64,000 nucleotides of DNA, from NCBI GenBank assembly GCA_029204225.1, contig CM055095.1, positions 24,185,141-24,249,140 of the forward strand, in the 5' to 3' direction. Numbering within the stretch: position 1 is the first letter of the stretch; every line of letters starts with the position of its first letter. The position numbers were made by a program, and so were the translations under genes. This DNA comes from Diphasiastrum complanatum. Taxonomy: Eukaryota > Streptophyta > Lycopodiopsida > Lycopodiales > Lycopodiaceae. Shown here piece by piece: positions 36,989 to 47,623 of the stretch. The notes under the pieces were generated by a model. It saw only the letters and a program-made list of their open reading frames with translations. It had not been told where the DNA came from and made no database searches.

Positions 36989-37002
36989 TGGTATCAGAGC
37001 CA
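36989..37002 (+). other. Copia C primer-binding site
   Basis: TGGTATCAGAGCCA on the plus strand, right after the LTR. Standard initiator-Met site. Confidence 0.8.
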
Positions 37003-38079
37003 TACCATGCTTTGAATGCTACTAACATCAGGTGTTTGAAGGATTCTGTGACAATTCAAGCTAGGAAGCTGTTTAGCAGTGTTTTGCTATCTATTGCTGA
37101 GCAATTTTTTGGTGAATGAGGCTAGAATTGATATTTTTAGTTCAGAACAGAGGAGGTACGGAATTCTGACATTTCACACATGTGAAAACCAGAATACTTC
37201 ATTTGACTCTATTTCCTTGGTGCTAGGTCCAAAGTACTAACACTATAGCTTGTTGGAAAGCTAGAAGAGCCTTCTTTCCATTGCAATTAGTTTCAATTCA
37301 TTCTGATGACCCTAGTAGGAGTTATAAGCTCTTAAAGAGGGGTAGGGAGAGACCTAAAACCCGAGTGGACACTTTTTGAATTGATTATATTGCATGCATG
37401 ATTCTTCATTCACAGGTTTTTGGTACTTAATTTGAGATAGGATTGGATAAGTCAAGATTATGTTGTCATAGTCACATCATTTCACACAAAGGGTTGTGTT
37501 AGAGTTAAATGTGTTTTCTAAAGTGTTTTTCATTCATTTGAAACTCGTGGTAAAATTTGACATCAGAATTGTAAGTGCTTCATTAGAAGATTGAGGCTAG
37601 ATCCAAATTCAAAGTGATTGATTTTCTATTGTGAGCAAGGACTCACATAACTGTTGCAAGTTTTTGCATAGGATTTGGTAGAATAACCAATTGTTTTTGG
37701 TTCCTATTGCAAAAGAGAAGAAACACATTAACAAATCCATTATTTGTGTATACCAATTCAGCACTTGAGATCTAGACAGAGTCATGTAACACATTGTTTC
37801 ATACAATTTGAGTGTATCCAAGTCAATAGTGTTGTCTTTAAGCATTTCACACATGCCAAAATAAGAAAGTACCAAAATTTGTCTGTACTCCAATTCAAGT
37901 TGAGAGGTTGATCTAGTTTGTCTTGTTTTGGTGGAATATTTGAGACCTGTCTCAAATTCAGTTGCAAGATTTTGCATAGGATTTGGTAGTACACCCAATT
38001 GATTTGGTTCCTATAGTAAAAAGAAGCAAGACACTCAATTCCATTTTTGTTGTCCAAATTACAAAGAGTCTTCACATAC
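37003..38079 (+). other. Copia C leader with an internal duplication
   Basis: This 1.08-kb untranslated leader lies between the primer site and gag. A segment with TTGCATAGGATTTGGTAG occurs near 37,660 and again near 37,970, about 310 bp apart, so the leader holds a partial tandem duplication. Frames on the minus strand here are chance. Confidence 0.6.
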
Positions 38080-38784
38080 ATGGCATCTGTAGGAGATTTT
38101 CTCTTTGAAGCTAGTGAGAGACTAGATACCTTCAACTATTTAGTTTGGAAGGATAGAATAGAGTCTTTGTTGATTCTTTATGGTGTAATGGACATAGTAT
38201 TGGAAATTGAAGTTGAACCTGAAGCTTATGATGAGGCTCAGAGATTCAAGAAGAGAGCAAGAATTACTCTTCAAATCATCAAATTGAACATCTCTGATGA
38301 GATGTTGAGAGAAATAAGTCCATGTACCTCAGCCAAGCAGACTTGGAAAACCAGTAAGAACAATTTTGAAGCAAAGATCACATCAAGACTTTTTACTCTT
38401 AGAAATTAGATCTTTTCAGGTTTTCACAGAGTTGATGAAAGTGCTTTAAGTTTTGTAATGAGAGTTAAAGATCTTCACAGAGAGATAGCATGCATAGGAG
38501 ATACTCTAGAGAATAGTCAACTTGTTCAAGTAGCCCTTAATGGACTTAGAGAAGAATATGCAAATGTTGTGCAAACTTATGCTATCAAGGAGGAGCTACC
38601 ATCTATGGAGGCTCTACATGATATTCTTATTGCTGAAGAATGCAAGCAAAAGAACAAGTTGCCGAAGATCAACACACTTTCAAGGAAGGATGGTGGTTGT
38701 GGCAAAGATCACTTTGCCAAGATCAAGTCAAGAGGGAGCAAGCCTTCACCAAGGACAAATCAAAGGACAAAGACAAAGGAGTAG
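38080..38784 (+). pseudogene. Copia C gag
   Basis: It starts at the ATG at 38,080 (MASVGDFLFEASERLDTFNY) and encodes a UBN2-type gag domain up to a stop at 38,407. It resumes at 38,458 (MRVKDLHREIACIGD, then VALNGLREEYANVV) up to a TAG at 38,784. The first stop lies in the conserved TLRNQIF motif; the sister copy at 41,442-41,900 keeps it open. The zinc knuckle is degraded, with only GCGKDHFAK left. Confidence 0.8.
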
Positions 38785-39500
38785 AAGATGATTCAACTCA
38801 TTCTTCAATCTTCAAGAAGAAGACTCAAGAAGATCAAGCCAATTTTACCATAAAAAATTCACATGCAAGTTGTGGAGATGCATCTCTCATGATGTCTAGC
38901 TTCTCCTCTTTACCCTTTAATGATGTATCTTGGTTTATTGATAGTGGTGCTACATCTTAGATGAGTTACACCAAAGATTCTTTTGATTCTATTGAATTTG
39001 TTCTAGATCCTAACAAATTAATATACACAACTGTTGGTGATGCATGCTCAATTGAAGGAGTTGGGATTTGTTTCTTGAATCTTGCATCTTCTGTGAGTTT
39101 ATCACTTTCCAATGTACTTTATGTTCCTAATGTCGCAAAGAATGTGATTAGTGTTGGAAAGTTATTTGATGATGGTTTTGAAGTGGAATTCAATGTCAAT
39201 AATGTTCTATAAAGAAAGGTGATAAGATTCTAGCAAGTAGATCTAGATATGGAGGCATTTTCAAGCTAGATGTGCATGAGAATGCAAGTACTTGTGATTT
39301 TGCATTGATGACTTGTGTTTCCAAGGAGAAAGTATGGCATAGGAGGTTGCATGTTTTCAATTTCAAATCTATGTCTTCAATAGTCAAGGAAATCAAGCCG
39401 AGATTGGCTTATTCTATGGCAAAATCACATATGGATCCATATTTGATGTCTTCTACCAAGTCAAAACATTCTATCATCAACAAGCAAGGAAGTTGACTCT
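38785..39500 (+). pseudogene. Copia C protease and GAG-preintegrase
   Basis: The plus strand reads DVSWFIDSGATS, the aspartic protease active site, followed at once by a TAG where His normally stands. It continues through 39,212 (LSLSNVLYVPNVAKNVISVG) and to a preintegrase stretch at 39,272-39,480 with VWHRRLHVFN. It stops near 39,500 without an integrase core. Confidence 0.75.
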
Positions 39501-39559
39501 TGCTTTTCTACTCTTATTGATGGTTTCACAAGTAACCAATGGCTATGTCTTGTCTCTTC

Positions 39560-40867
39560 AAGTTTCATGGTGCATGTATATTTTCGCAAAGGGATTCTCT
39601 CAGAGATATGGTACTGACTATTCTAAGACCTTCTCTTTTGTCATGAAACATTCGTCCCTACATTTACTATCTGCATATGCAGCTACTTATGATCTTAGGA
39701 TTCACATTGTGGATGAGAAGACAACCTTCTTGCATGGTGAGCTAGACGAGGAAGTCTACATGGATCAACCCCCAGGATATGTCTCGAATTCACTTCCTAC
39801 TTATGCATGCAGAATGCATAGGAGTATCTATGGTCTGAAGCAGTCAGCGCGACAATGGTACAAAAAGAAAGATTAAGCCCTGAAATCCTTAGGATTCAAG
39901 CCACTAATGGCTGATTCCAATGTCTATGTGAGAAGTATAAGGGAAGTACAAGGGAAGCTCCTTAGATCCTGCTTACAAATCCTAAACACACAGAATAACC
40001 CACTGGGGAGAAACCACCCAACCAAGTAGAAGCCTCCAATCAATCTCTAGAAGCCTCACCCCCAAGCCAAGGAAGAAGAAGCATGAATGTAGAGTGAGAG
40101 CCTGGTAATGAATCATGAACCATGATGAGGAGTAGGGCGAGTTTGGACCCATTATATAGAGCCAAAAGCATCCTGGGCACACAGCCATGCATAGCCCTAT
40201 GTTCCCTATACATAGATTCACCTAGAATCGAGTCCCATGCATGGACCAACTATTCATAGAATTGTTATTGATAACTCTACACATGCATACACTGTCTCAT
40301 ACCTTGTCTAAACTCCATTTAGTGTGTTCTGGGCCTCACAAGGATATTAGTTACTTTTGGGTCATGTCCAGTATGACGTGGCATAACTAACAGCTTGTTT
40401 CACTGGAGTACCATGTATCCAAGACTAGGAGTATATTGTATCCTATGTACTGGTCATGGAAAAAACATGAAGATCATTATTGTAACTGTGTATGTGGACG
40501 ACACTCTGATACTTTGCAGGAGTGAGAATCTTATTGTTGAAGTGAAGAATGATATCTCGAAACATTTCGAGATTGCAGATCTTTACCTTGGTTTACAGAT
40601 TGATAGGGGCTATGAGGGAGGTAAATTGTACCTTCATTAGTCCAAATATACCCAGAAAATCTTAGAAGATTTTGGGATGCTGAATTGCAAAGGAGCGAAT
40701 ACTCCAATGCTTGCAGGAATTGTACTGATGAACGATTGGAGGACTGAAGAAGATAGAGATTTGATGCAGCTTACACCATATAAGCTGATTGGATCGTTGA
40801 TGTACTTGCAGATAACACACGTCCTGACAATGCTTATGCCATGTTCAGGATGAGCCAATTCTGTACA
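39560..40867 (+). pseudogene. Copia family B reverse transcriptase joined to family C
   Basis: From about 39,575 the plus strand encodes family B RT (FSQRYGTDYSKTFSFVMKHS, then HGELDEEVYMDQPPGY and SIYGLKQSARQW), clearly closer to the nested element at 9.5-10.5 kb than to any other element here. After the 513-bp insertion it continues with VTVYVDDTLILC (catalytic YVDD intact), YLGLQID and the connection up to FRMSQFC near 40,866. The integrase is absent. The C/B junction near 39,500-39,570 is a recombination or deletion point. Confidence 0.75.
39930..40442 (-). mobile_element. 513-bp insertion in the family B RT
   Basis: It interrupts the RT frame between NVYVR and GKNMKIIIV. CTATGT is present at 39,924-39,929 and again at 40,443-40,448, so it has a 6-bp direct repeat of target-duplication type. 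A TATATAAT box on the minus strand near 40,155 suggests a solo LTR or a MITE reading minus. The ends are not a clean TG...CA, so the class is open. Confidence 0.5.
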
Positions 40868-41244
40868 AATCCAAGTGCTCCCCCTTGACCGCAAAGGGGC
40901 TGGTACCAGGGGACATTAAGCATTTAGACATTTACCACTTATGTCCACTTTGAACAAAGTCTCACTTCTACTTATGGGATTTCTTTGAGCGTGGGTTGTG
41001 GCACCACTTTGCCATTTCAACACTCCCCCCCAAAGTGGGGCACATGTCACGTTGCCTACTCTGATACCATGTAGGAGTTCGGTGGGCCTTCAACAAATAC
41101 AACTTAACCTTTCTGGTTTAGAGGTTGCACCATGATGCAACTTAACCTTTCTGGTTCAGAGGTTGCACGAAAATCATGGAACATTTTTGCCCCTTCCGTG
41201 AGCCGCATTCTGGGATTCCGTCCCCGGACGCCTGGCTGCCCAGC
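40868..41244 (-). mobile_element. TRIM copy 3 (minus), both LTRs truncated
   Basis: On the plus strand: partial LTR to 41,022 (ending CCATTTCAACA), a 47-bp interior at 41,023-41,069 ending CTCTGATACCA (primer site on minus), then a partial LTR from 41,070 (TGTAGGAGTTC). The left end joins family B RT at a shared AATCCA. The right end joins a family B LTR fragment near 41,244. Confidence 0.8.
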
Positions 41245-41345
41245 GCCTGATTGATCTTTTCGTGAATTCTTCTCTTTCGTCTAGTTTCATTTCGTATGCT
41301 CGAGTTTGTTCATCTTGGAGAGTTTATAGCTTTGTCTAGATTCTT
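41245..41345. repeat. Family B LTR fragment
   Basis: It is the reverse complement of part of the LTR at about 44,430-44,510, sharing TGATCTTTTCGTGAATTCTT-like sequence. It is joined to TRIM copy 3 on its left. Confidence 0.6.
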
Positions 41346-41441
41346 CAGAAATAAGAATTCCTTGGAGAGTTTCTAGATTAGGCAACTCCTCTTTAATAGC
41401 AAAAGATTGAACAAGATTATCATAGTCATCTCTCAAGCCAT

Positions 41442-41900
41442 TCAGTATACTTGAACTAGCTCATCTTGGTTAATAGTAACACCAACACATGAAAGTTCTC
41501 TATGTAAATCTTTAACTCTCAGAACATAGTTAGATGCACTCTCTTCACTTCTTTGGAAACTTTGGAAAATCTGATTCCTAAGAGTGAGTATTCTAGAAGT
41601 ATTCTTTGCATCATAGATGGCCTTTAGTGCATCCCAAGCTTCTTTGGGTATAGTGCAAGATCCTATCTCTCTCAAAATTTTATTAGATACATTCATCTTA
41701 ATGAAATGTAGAGCCATTCTAGCTCTTTTTTTGTACTTAAGAATTTCAGCCTGTGCTTGAGGCTCCTCCTCAACACCAAGCATAATATCCATAACATCCT
41801 GGAGTATCAAGATAGACTCCATTCTGAAATTCCAAGTTGAGTAATTAGAAGTGTTTAGTCTTTCACTGGCTTCTAGAAGATATCCTCCCTGAGATGCCAT
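41442..41900 (-). pseudogene. Copia C gag, second copy
   Basis: A 152-codon minus frame starts MASQGGYLLEASERLNTSNY and aligns along its length with the 38,080 gag, including the LTLRNQIFQSF motif that is interrupted there. It ends at a stop near 41,442 after RELSCVGVTINQDELVQV. It reads in the opposite direction to the 36-39 kb copy. No protease follows. Confidence 0.8.
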
Positions 41901-42725
41901 TTTAATAAAGACTTCTTAGTTATTGGAGTGAGATATGTTTGAGCTTGTTCCAATTAGACTTAAAGTTGTTGCTCTCTTTCACTATAGGTGTTTTCAAGGA
42001 TGTACTACCTTCCTATGCGAAACACTTGCAACTGTATTTGAGATGACTCTAAAATATTCCACAAAACAAGTTCAATAGATCAGACACACAAAGTGGATTG
42101 AGACACTTTGGCTAGTTTGAATCCTACTTTTGGCACATGTGAAATGCATCAAAAGAAAACACAATTGACTCTCAGAAGGCTCAAAAGGTGTTCGTTACTT
42201 CAAACTCAGTCTTATGGCATGAGGTAGCTACAAAACTTTGGTTCTTCATCATTGATTGTGAGGAGAGGTACACATATTTATGGAGTTTGAGGTAGCTTGA
42301 GGTAGAACCACATCTATCCATTCCAAAATGACAAGTAAAGTGACATCTAGAGTCTATGTGACATTTGTCACTTGCCATGCATTAAATTCTACCAACTTTT
42401 TACAAGTGTACTAGTTCTGACTAACAAAGTACAAATCATCATGCATGTGTCCATTATACTTTGTGCATGCCTTGCATGTCACTATGGATCACTTACAATA
42501 AATGCATGTGAATTGCCACGAGTTCTACAAGCATGAAGTTGCCAACTCTATGTCTACAAACTTATGCAAGTTGTATTCTTCAATCTAGACATTACATAAC
42601 CATGCAGCTCGAGTTCTATGTAGGCCAAACTTGGCATTTTGCATTTATGAGCTACATACTTGCATGGTACAACATTTGTAGCAAACCAAGAAATCAATAT
42701 GATTTGTTTTTCCAATTTTAACACT
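41901..42725 (-). repeat. Copia C leader and LTR-like sequence
   Basis: It lies upstream of the minus-strand gag. It contains CACATGTG near 42,135 and CATGCA/CATGCAT motifs at 42,360-42,670, like the 36-kb LTR. A clear primer site was not found, so boundaries are not fixed. Confidence 0.45.
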
Positions 42726-42749
42726 CAGTAATTCTATTCATGCAAATAA

Positions 42750-43598
42750 AAGTTTACTTTGGCATTATAGACTTGGTCACTTGAATCATGCTGTTGTACA
42801 ACAAATGTCTAGACAATCTATTGTTCTTGATCTCGAAAGTTGAGTTACCTGTCTAGTTGGTAAACCGACTAGAAAACCATTTAAATTAAGCCATCAACAT
42901 ATTGCAAGAGGATTGTTAGACATTGTACATTCAAACATTTGTGGCCCGATGAGAAATCCTTCACTGAAGGATGCAAAGTATTTTATAACTTTTATTGATG
43001 AATTCTCCAGAAGGAGTATGGTGTACTTTATAAAAAAGAAATCAGAAGCCTTTAACTGCTTCAGAATCTTCAAGGAGCGTGCGGAAAAGGACACTGGAAG
43101 GACGATCAAGGCCCTAAGGTCAGACAATGGTGGAGAATATATCTCTGTCGAGTTTAAGAAGTACTGCCAAAGCCAAGGCATTGAGCAACAATTCATCACT
43201 CCTTATAGTCTTCAGTCTAATGGCTTAGCCAAGAGGAAGAACCGTACCCTGGTTGAATCAGCCAAATGTATGGTAACGCATGCATCGCTGTCCAAGAGAT
43301 TTTGGGCCGAAGCTGTCTCCACTGCAACTTACATCCAGAACAGATATTCGACCAAGGCCCTCTCAAGCAAGACACCCCACGAGGTGTGGATAGGCTCTAA
43401 GCCTTCTATGAAGAACTTAAGAGTGTTTCGATGCGTTGCCTATGCGTAGATTTCAAAAGACACGAGGAAGAAATTGGACTTCCAAGGTCTCAAGACCATC
43501 CTGATTAGATATACTTAATCTGATAATACATACAAGCAGTATGATCCCAATACCCAACAGATCTTGTATAGCCGAGATATAGTCTTTATGGAGGATCA
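42750..43598 (+). pseudogene. Copia family A integrase, second fragment
   Basis: The plus strand encodes the preintegrase region (broken) and, at 42,913-43,449, the integrase core: HSNICGPM with the first Asp replaced by Asn, FITFIDEFSR, ALRSDNGGEY, then SNGLAKRKNRT. The catalytic glutamate is Lys (AKR for AER). The C-terminal region continues to 43,598 with a TAG at 43,447. It ends where a TRIM fragment starts. Confidence 0.8.
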
Positions 43599-43675
43599 GC
43601 CCACGTTGCTTGCTCTAATATCATGTAGGCATTCAGTGGGCCTTCAACGGATACAACTTAACCTTTCTGGTTCCT
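43599..43675 (-). mobile_element. TRIM copy 4, short fragment
   Basis: It holds part of the 47-bp interior (CACGTTGCTTGCTCTAATATCA, in TRIM minus orientation) and the first 55 or so bases of the adjoining LTR (TGTAGGCATTCAGTGGG). It is squeezed between family A integrase and family B gag. Confidence 0.65.
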
Positions 43676-44256
43676 TCTGCTTGCTGATCATGATCCTGGT
43701 TGTAGGATCCTTTGCTAGCAGTGTTTTGGTTGTCTGGAAGGATCTAGGTAAGGCTCTCAACAGATAAGGGAGCTGCTTCTCTATTGACACTGCATTTTCT
43801 GCTCCAAAATTGTGTAGTGAAAGGAATAGATCCTTCATCTTCCTAACAAAAGAAGTGAGCTCTTTGCCATCCCACTGTAGGTTTGTCAGCTGATCTTCAA
43901 GTATCATTATCTGACTGCATGATTTCGTCTGAAATCTTATGAGTAGTATATCCCACATCTCTTTTGCTTTAGAGAGTGTATTTGTGTAGCTCCTTACCTA
44001 TTGTTGTAGGCATCTCCTCGGTGCCATCTACCCAAGGGAATAATCCTTCTCCCTTCAGTATCAGCGAGTTCTTAACCTTCCATGCTAGGAAGTTAGATCC
44101 TAATGAATCCAAAACTGTACAGATCTTGGATTGTATGTTGCTAATTGAAGCGATTTCTCTTGAATTTGTGTTCTCACTTGTTAATGGTTCTTAGTTTGAA
44201 TGCTTAGCTTCCTAGATCTGATAGCTTTTTTGGCTATGTCAGACTATGACAAGGCA
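43676..44256 (-). pseudogene. Copia family B gag, second copy
   Basis: The minus strand at 43,958-43,676 reads MWDILLIRFQTKSCSQIM and QLTNLQWDGKELTSFVRKMK, closely matching the nested element's gag. The N-terminal part at 44,190-43,960 is in broken frames. Only gag survives beside its 5' LTR. Confidence 0.75.
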
Positions 44257-44268
44257 GCTCTGATACCA
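44257..44268 (-). other. Family B primer-binding site
   Basis: TGGTATCAGAGC on the minus strand, one base from the LTR. No extra 36-bp copy is present, unlike in the nested element. Confidence 0.75.
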
Positions 44269-44269
44269 C

Positions 44270-45447
44270 TGATGGAAAAATCCTAGATGTGCAAATTGTG
44301 CAAATTCAAAATTCCACTAAAATATGGAAACAAATTGATATAAATTTCTCGAACGATTCGCAAACAATTTCGCAAAACTATTCTAATCACGAATAATTTC
44401 TACTCGAGAACAATTCATGATCCAATCAAGCTCTGCAATGAAACGAAACAAAATGAAACTAGATGAAAGAGAAGAATTCACGAGAAGATCAATTAGGCTC
44501 TGTAACGGGACGAGATAAAACAAAACGAAACTATACAAAATGAAACGAAACAAAACGAAACTTAAGTGAGCTTTGAAATTGATTTACGCTTATAACCAAG
44601 ATTGCGAAGCGAAACAAAGCGAAGCACGAAGAAAAACATGAAGTGAGAGCATTCCCGAATAAAATCAGTTCGTGTGGAATTCAAACATGATTGCTGGTCA
44701 CTGCTGGTTATATCATTCCTACAATCCTTCAAAATGTAGACATACACTGCTGATCTACGTTATAAATTATTATAGCATTCAACAAAATCAAACCAATTTG
44801 CGGAATTGAATAAACAAGTGAATCAAATACACAAATAAGAGTAGACAAATATTCATTTGGGATCATACAATCATTCAAAATAATATGTGCATAATAGTTA
44901 CAATATTATCTATTGATCTTCTAATTTTTCAAGCATTGTGTGACAGATCACACAGTGCATTGGCGTGAGAGAAATATAGTTCTCTCACGAATAATGTCTC
45001 GCTTACTTGCGGACTTCTGGATCTACTGATCCTCTTACAAAATTGTCTCGCTCACAGGTGGACATGTCTTCTGTATATTTCATCTTATAGTATTATGCAT
45101 CAAGCAGAAAGTATATAGTTCACGAAATTTTTCGTGTCGCGTCGTGTAACTTCCAGATCAGAAAGATTAAACATCTACAACTAATCGCAAATTACAAGAG
45201 TGGCAGATTAGCCACGATCTAGAGTACTTCTATTGATGTCATGATATTTGATCAAATACTTGTACCCCTTGGTACTTGGCTGATTTTCTTGGTCGTTCAT
45301 GGAGCAAGAATGATTTTGTGTCGCAAAACAATTTCGTGTCATGTGTTGCAAAATTGTTCGCAAACAATTTGTTTCTTGTGTCTTTTCTATCAAAATCAGA
45401 GTGGAGAGCTAGCAAGGCTTTGGCAATAGAAACATTTTGTTTCCTCA
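44270..45447 (-). repeat. Copia family B variant, 5' LTR
   Basis: It starts TGATGGAAAAATCC and ends GTTTCCTCA, 1178 bp. It shares the ending AACATTTTGTTTCCTCA/TCTCTTCA pattern and many internal blocks with the nested element's LTRs but is clearly diverged. The partner LTR is missing. Confidence 0.7.
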
Positions 45448-45448
45448 G

Positions 45449-45969
45449 TGTTGGAATGGCAAAGTGGAGCCACAGCCCACACTCAAAGAAATCCCATAAG
45501 TAGAAGTGGGACTTTGTTCAAAGTGAATATAAGTGGTAAATGTTTAAGTGTTTAATGTCCCTTGGTACCAGCCCCTTTGTGGGTAAGGGGGAGCACTTGG
45601 ATTCGTGGGCGGCTAGGCATCGGGAGATGGGATCCCCGAACGTGGCTCACAAAAGGGGCAAAAAGACGCCATGATTCTGGTGCAATCTCTGAACCAGAAA
45701 TGTTAAGTGCATCACAGTGCAACCTTTGAACCAGAAATGTTAAGTTGTATCCATTGAAGGCCCACCAAATTCCTACATGGTATCAGAGCAGACAACTTGA
45801 CCTATGCCCCACTTTGCGAGGGAGTGTTGGAATGACAAAGTGGAGCCACAGCCCACGCTCCATAAGTAGAAGTGGGACTTTTTTCAAAGTGGATATAAGT
45901 GCTAAATGTCTGAGTGTTTAATGTCCCCTGGTACTAGCCCGTTTGCGAGTAAGGGAGAGCACTTGGACA
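45449..45969 (+). mobile_element. TRIM copy 1: complete LTR, 47-bp interior, partial second LTR
   Basis: LTR 45,449-45,777 (329 bp, TGTTGGAATGG to TTCCTACA). Interior 45,778-45,824 starts with TGGTATCAGAGCAG (primer site) and ends GCGAGGGAG (purine tract). The second LTR starts at 45,825 and is cut after about 145 bp. The interior has room only for the two replication signals. The LTR holds GAACCAGAAATGTTAAGT twice (45,691 and 45,729). Confidence 0.85.
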
Positions 45970-46442
45970 TTTACCACTTATATCCACTTTGAACAAAGTC
46001 CCACTTCTACTTATGGGATCTCTTTGAGCGTGGGCTGTGGCTCCACTTTGCCATTTCAACACTCCCCCTCAAAGTGGGGCACAGGTCACGTTGTCTGCTC
46101 TGATACCATCATGTAGGAATTTGGTGGGCTTTCAACGGATAAAACTTAACCTTTATGGTTCAGAGGTTGCACTGTGATGCAACTTAACCTTTTTGGTTCA
46201 GAGGTTGCAGCAAAATCATGGAGCCTTTTTGCCCTTTCCGTGAGCCACGTTCCGGGATCCCGTCCCAGGACGCCTAGCCGCTCACGAATCCAAGTGCACC
46301 CCCTTGCCCACAAAGGGGCTGGTACCAGGGGACATTAAACAATTAGACATTTTACCACTTATATCCACTTCGAACAAAGTCCCACTTCTACTTATGGGAT
46401 TTCTTTGAGCATGGGCCGTGGCTCCCCTTTTCCATTCCAACA
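45968..46442 (-). mobile_element. TRIM copy 2, inverted against copy 1
   Basis: Partial LTR 45,968-46,061, interior 46,062-46,108 (47 bp), a 3-base TCA insertion, then a complete LTR 46,112-46,442 (331 bp). It lies tail-to-tail with copy 1; the two truncated LTRs meet at about 45,968, giving a near-palindrome of about 1 kb. Confidence 0.8.
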
Positions 46443-47600
46443 ATAGCTCTGCTTGTCCCGACAGTGTTCGTAGTTGTAGAGTTCCGATGCCCTTGACATC
46501 GTGTGGGCTCCCATCGCCTAGAATCACTACTCTGTAGTTTTTGAGTTCTCTATAGTCGATCAAGATTCTTTTGTTGCAAGTGATGTGTGATGTTGCTCTT
46601 GAATCAATGACTACGTCGCAATCTTGTTCAATGTAGCTTGTTGAGGCTTCATCGAATATTGTGAAGGCCTCATCGCTTTTGTCTGCATCCCTTGACGACT
46701 CTACAACATTCACCTTGTCAGCTTTGTTTTTTATTTTCGGGTTGAATCTGCAATCGTATGCAGAGTGTCCCTTCTTCTTGCAATGCATGCAAGGTATTGT
46801 GGGATGAAACCAGCACTTGTTGGCTGTGTGTCCTGGCTTGTAACAGTGATCACAGGAGGATGTTTGTTGGTTGTCGTTGCCTCTACTCGAAGACTTTGTA
46901 TTCGCCTTGTCGAATATGGGTCTGGGTTTGTTCCTCTTCTTTCCCTTCATAAAAAGGGCCTTCTCCTGGTCACAACTTCCTTCTCCTTCGTCCCTCATTA
47001 GTCTCTCATCAGCGACAAGACTGATTGCTCTCTCGAATGTCATATCTGATAGGCTTAGTATGAGTATTCTCAATGCCTGATAGGACGCAAGTAGATATTT
47101 CATGAAGTACATCAGTTGTTGTGGTGCTGGGACCTGATGTTCTGGTCCCGATGCAACAAGTTGAGCAAAGATCGTTCTGATCTTCTCAACATGCTGATCC
47201 AACTGGTTGCCATCCCATCGTATAGATTGCAGTTGATTGTGAAGGTGCATCACCGAAGCAACAGTTCTCACTTCGTACTTCTACTTTAGTCTTTTCCATG
47301 CTTCATGGTTGCTCTCACAATCTTCAATCTGCATGAGTATTTCTTCGTTAATGGACGCAACGAAGATCGCCATTGTACGTTCATCTTTTTTTATCCACTC
47401 AGCTCTCCTTGGGTCTCCCTATGGAGGCTGCACCTTTGTGAGTTTGGTCACCAACCAGATGCCTTCACCCTTCAGAAGTATTTTGATTTTGAATTTCCAT
47501 ACTCTGTAGTTTTTGCCATCAAGACTAATTGCTATTCTCGTTTGGATCATTGTAGCCATATTGTGTTGTCTTAGAGAATCACTTCTTGGATATCATATAG
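46443..47600 (-). pseudogene. Copia family D gag and protease
   Basis: The 47,271-46,443 minus frame covers the gag C-half (LQSIRWDGNQLDQHVEKIRT), two zinc knuckles (CDHCYKPGHTANKC and CMHCKKKGHSAYDC) and the protease start (VVIDSRATSHITC, with DSRAT in place of DSGAT). It is cut by the TRIM at 46,442. The gag N-terminus at 47,600-47,275 is in shifted frames. The Gly-to-Arg change beside the catalytic Asp would disable the protease. Confidence 0.8.
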
Positions 47601-47609
47601 CGATAACTT

Positions 47610-47623
47610 GAGCTCTAGTACCA
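47610..47623 (-). other. Copia D primer-binding site
   Basis: The minus strand reads TGGTACTAGAGCTC directly beside the LTR start. It resembles the initiator-Met complement with two differences. Confidence 0.6.

Noticed and set aside
45449-46442. TRIM as a Cassandra-type element carrying 5S rRNA
   Set aside because: I saw no 5S rRNA-like box A or box C sequence in the LTRs.
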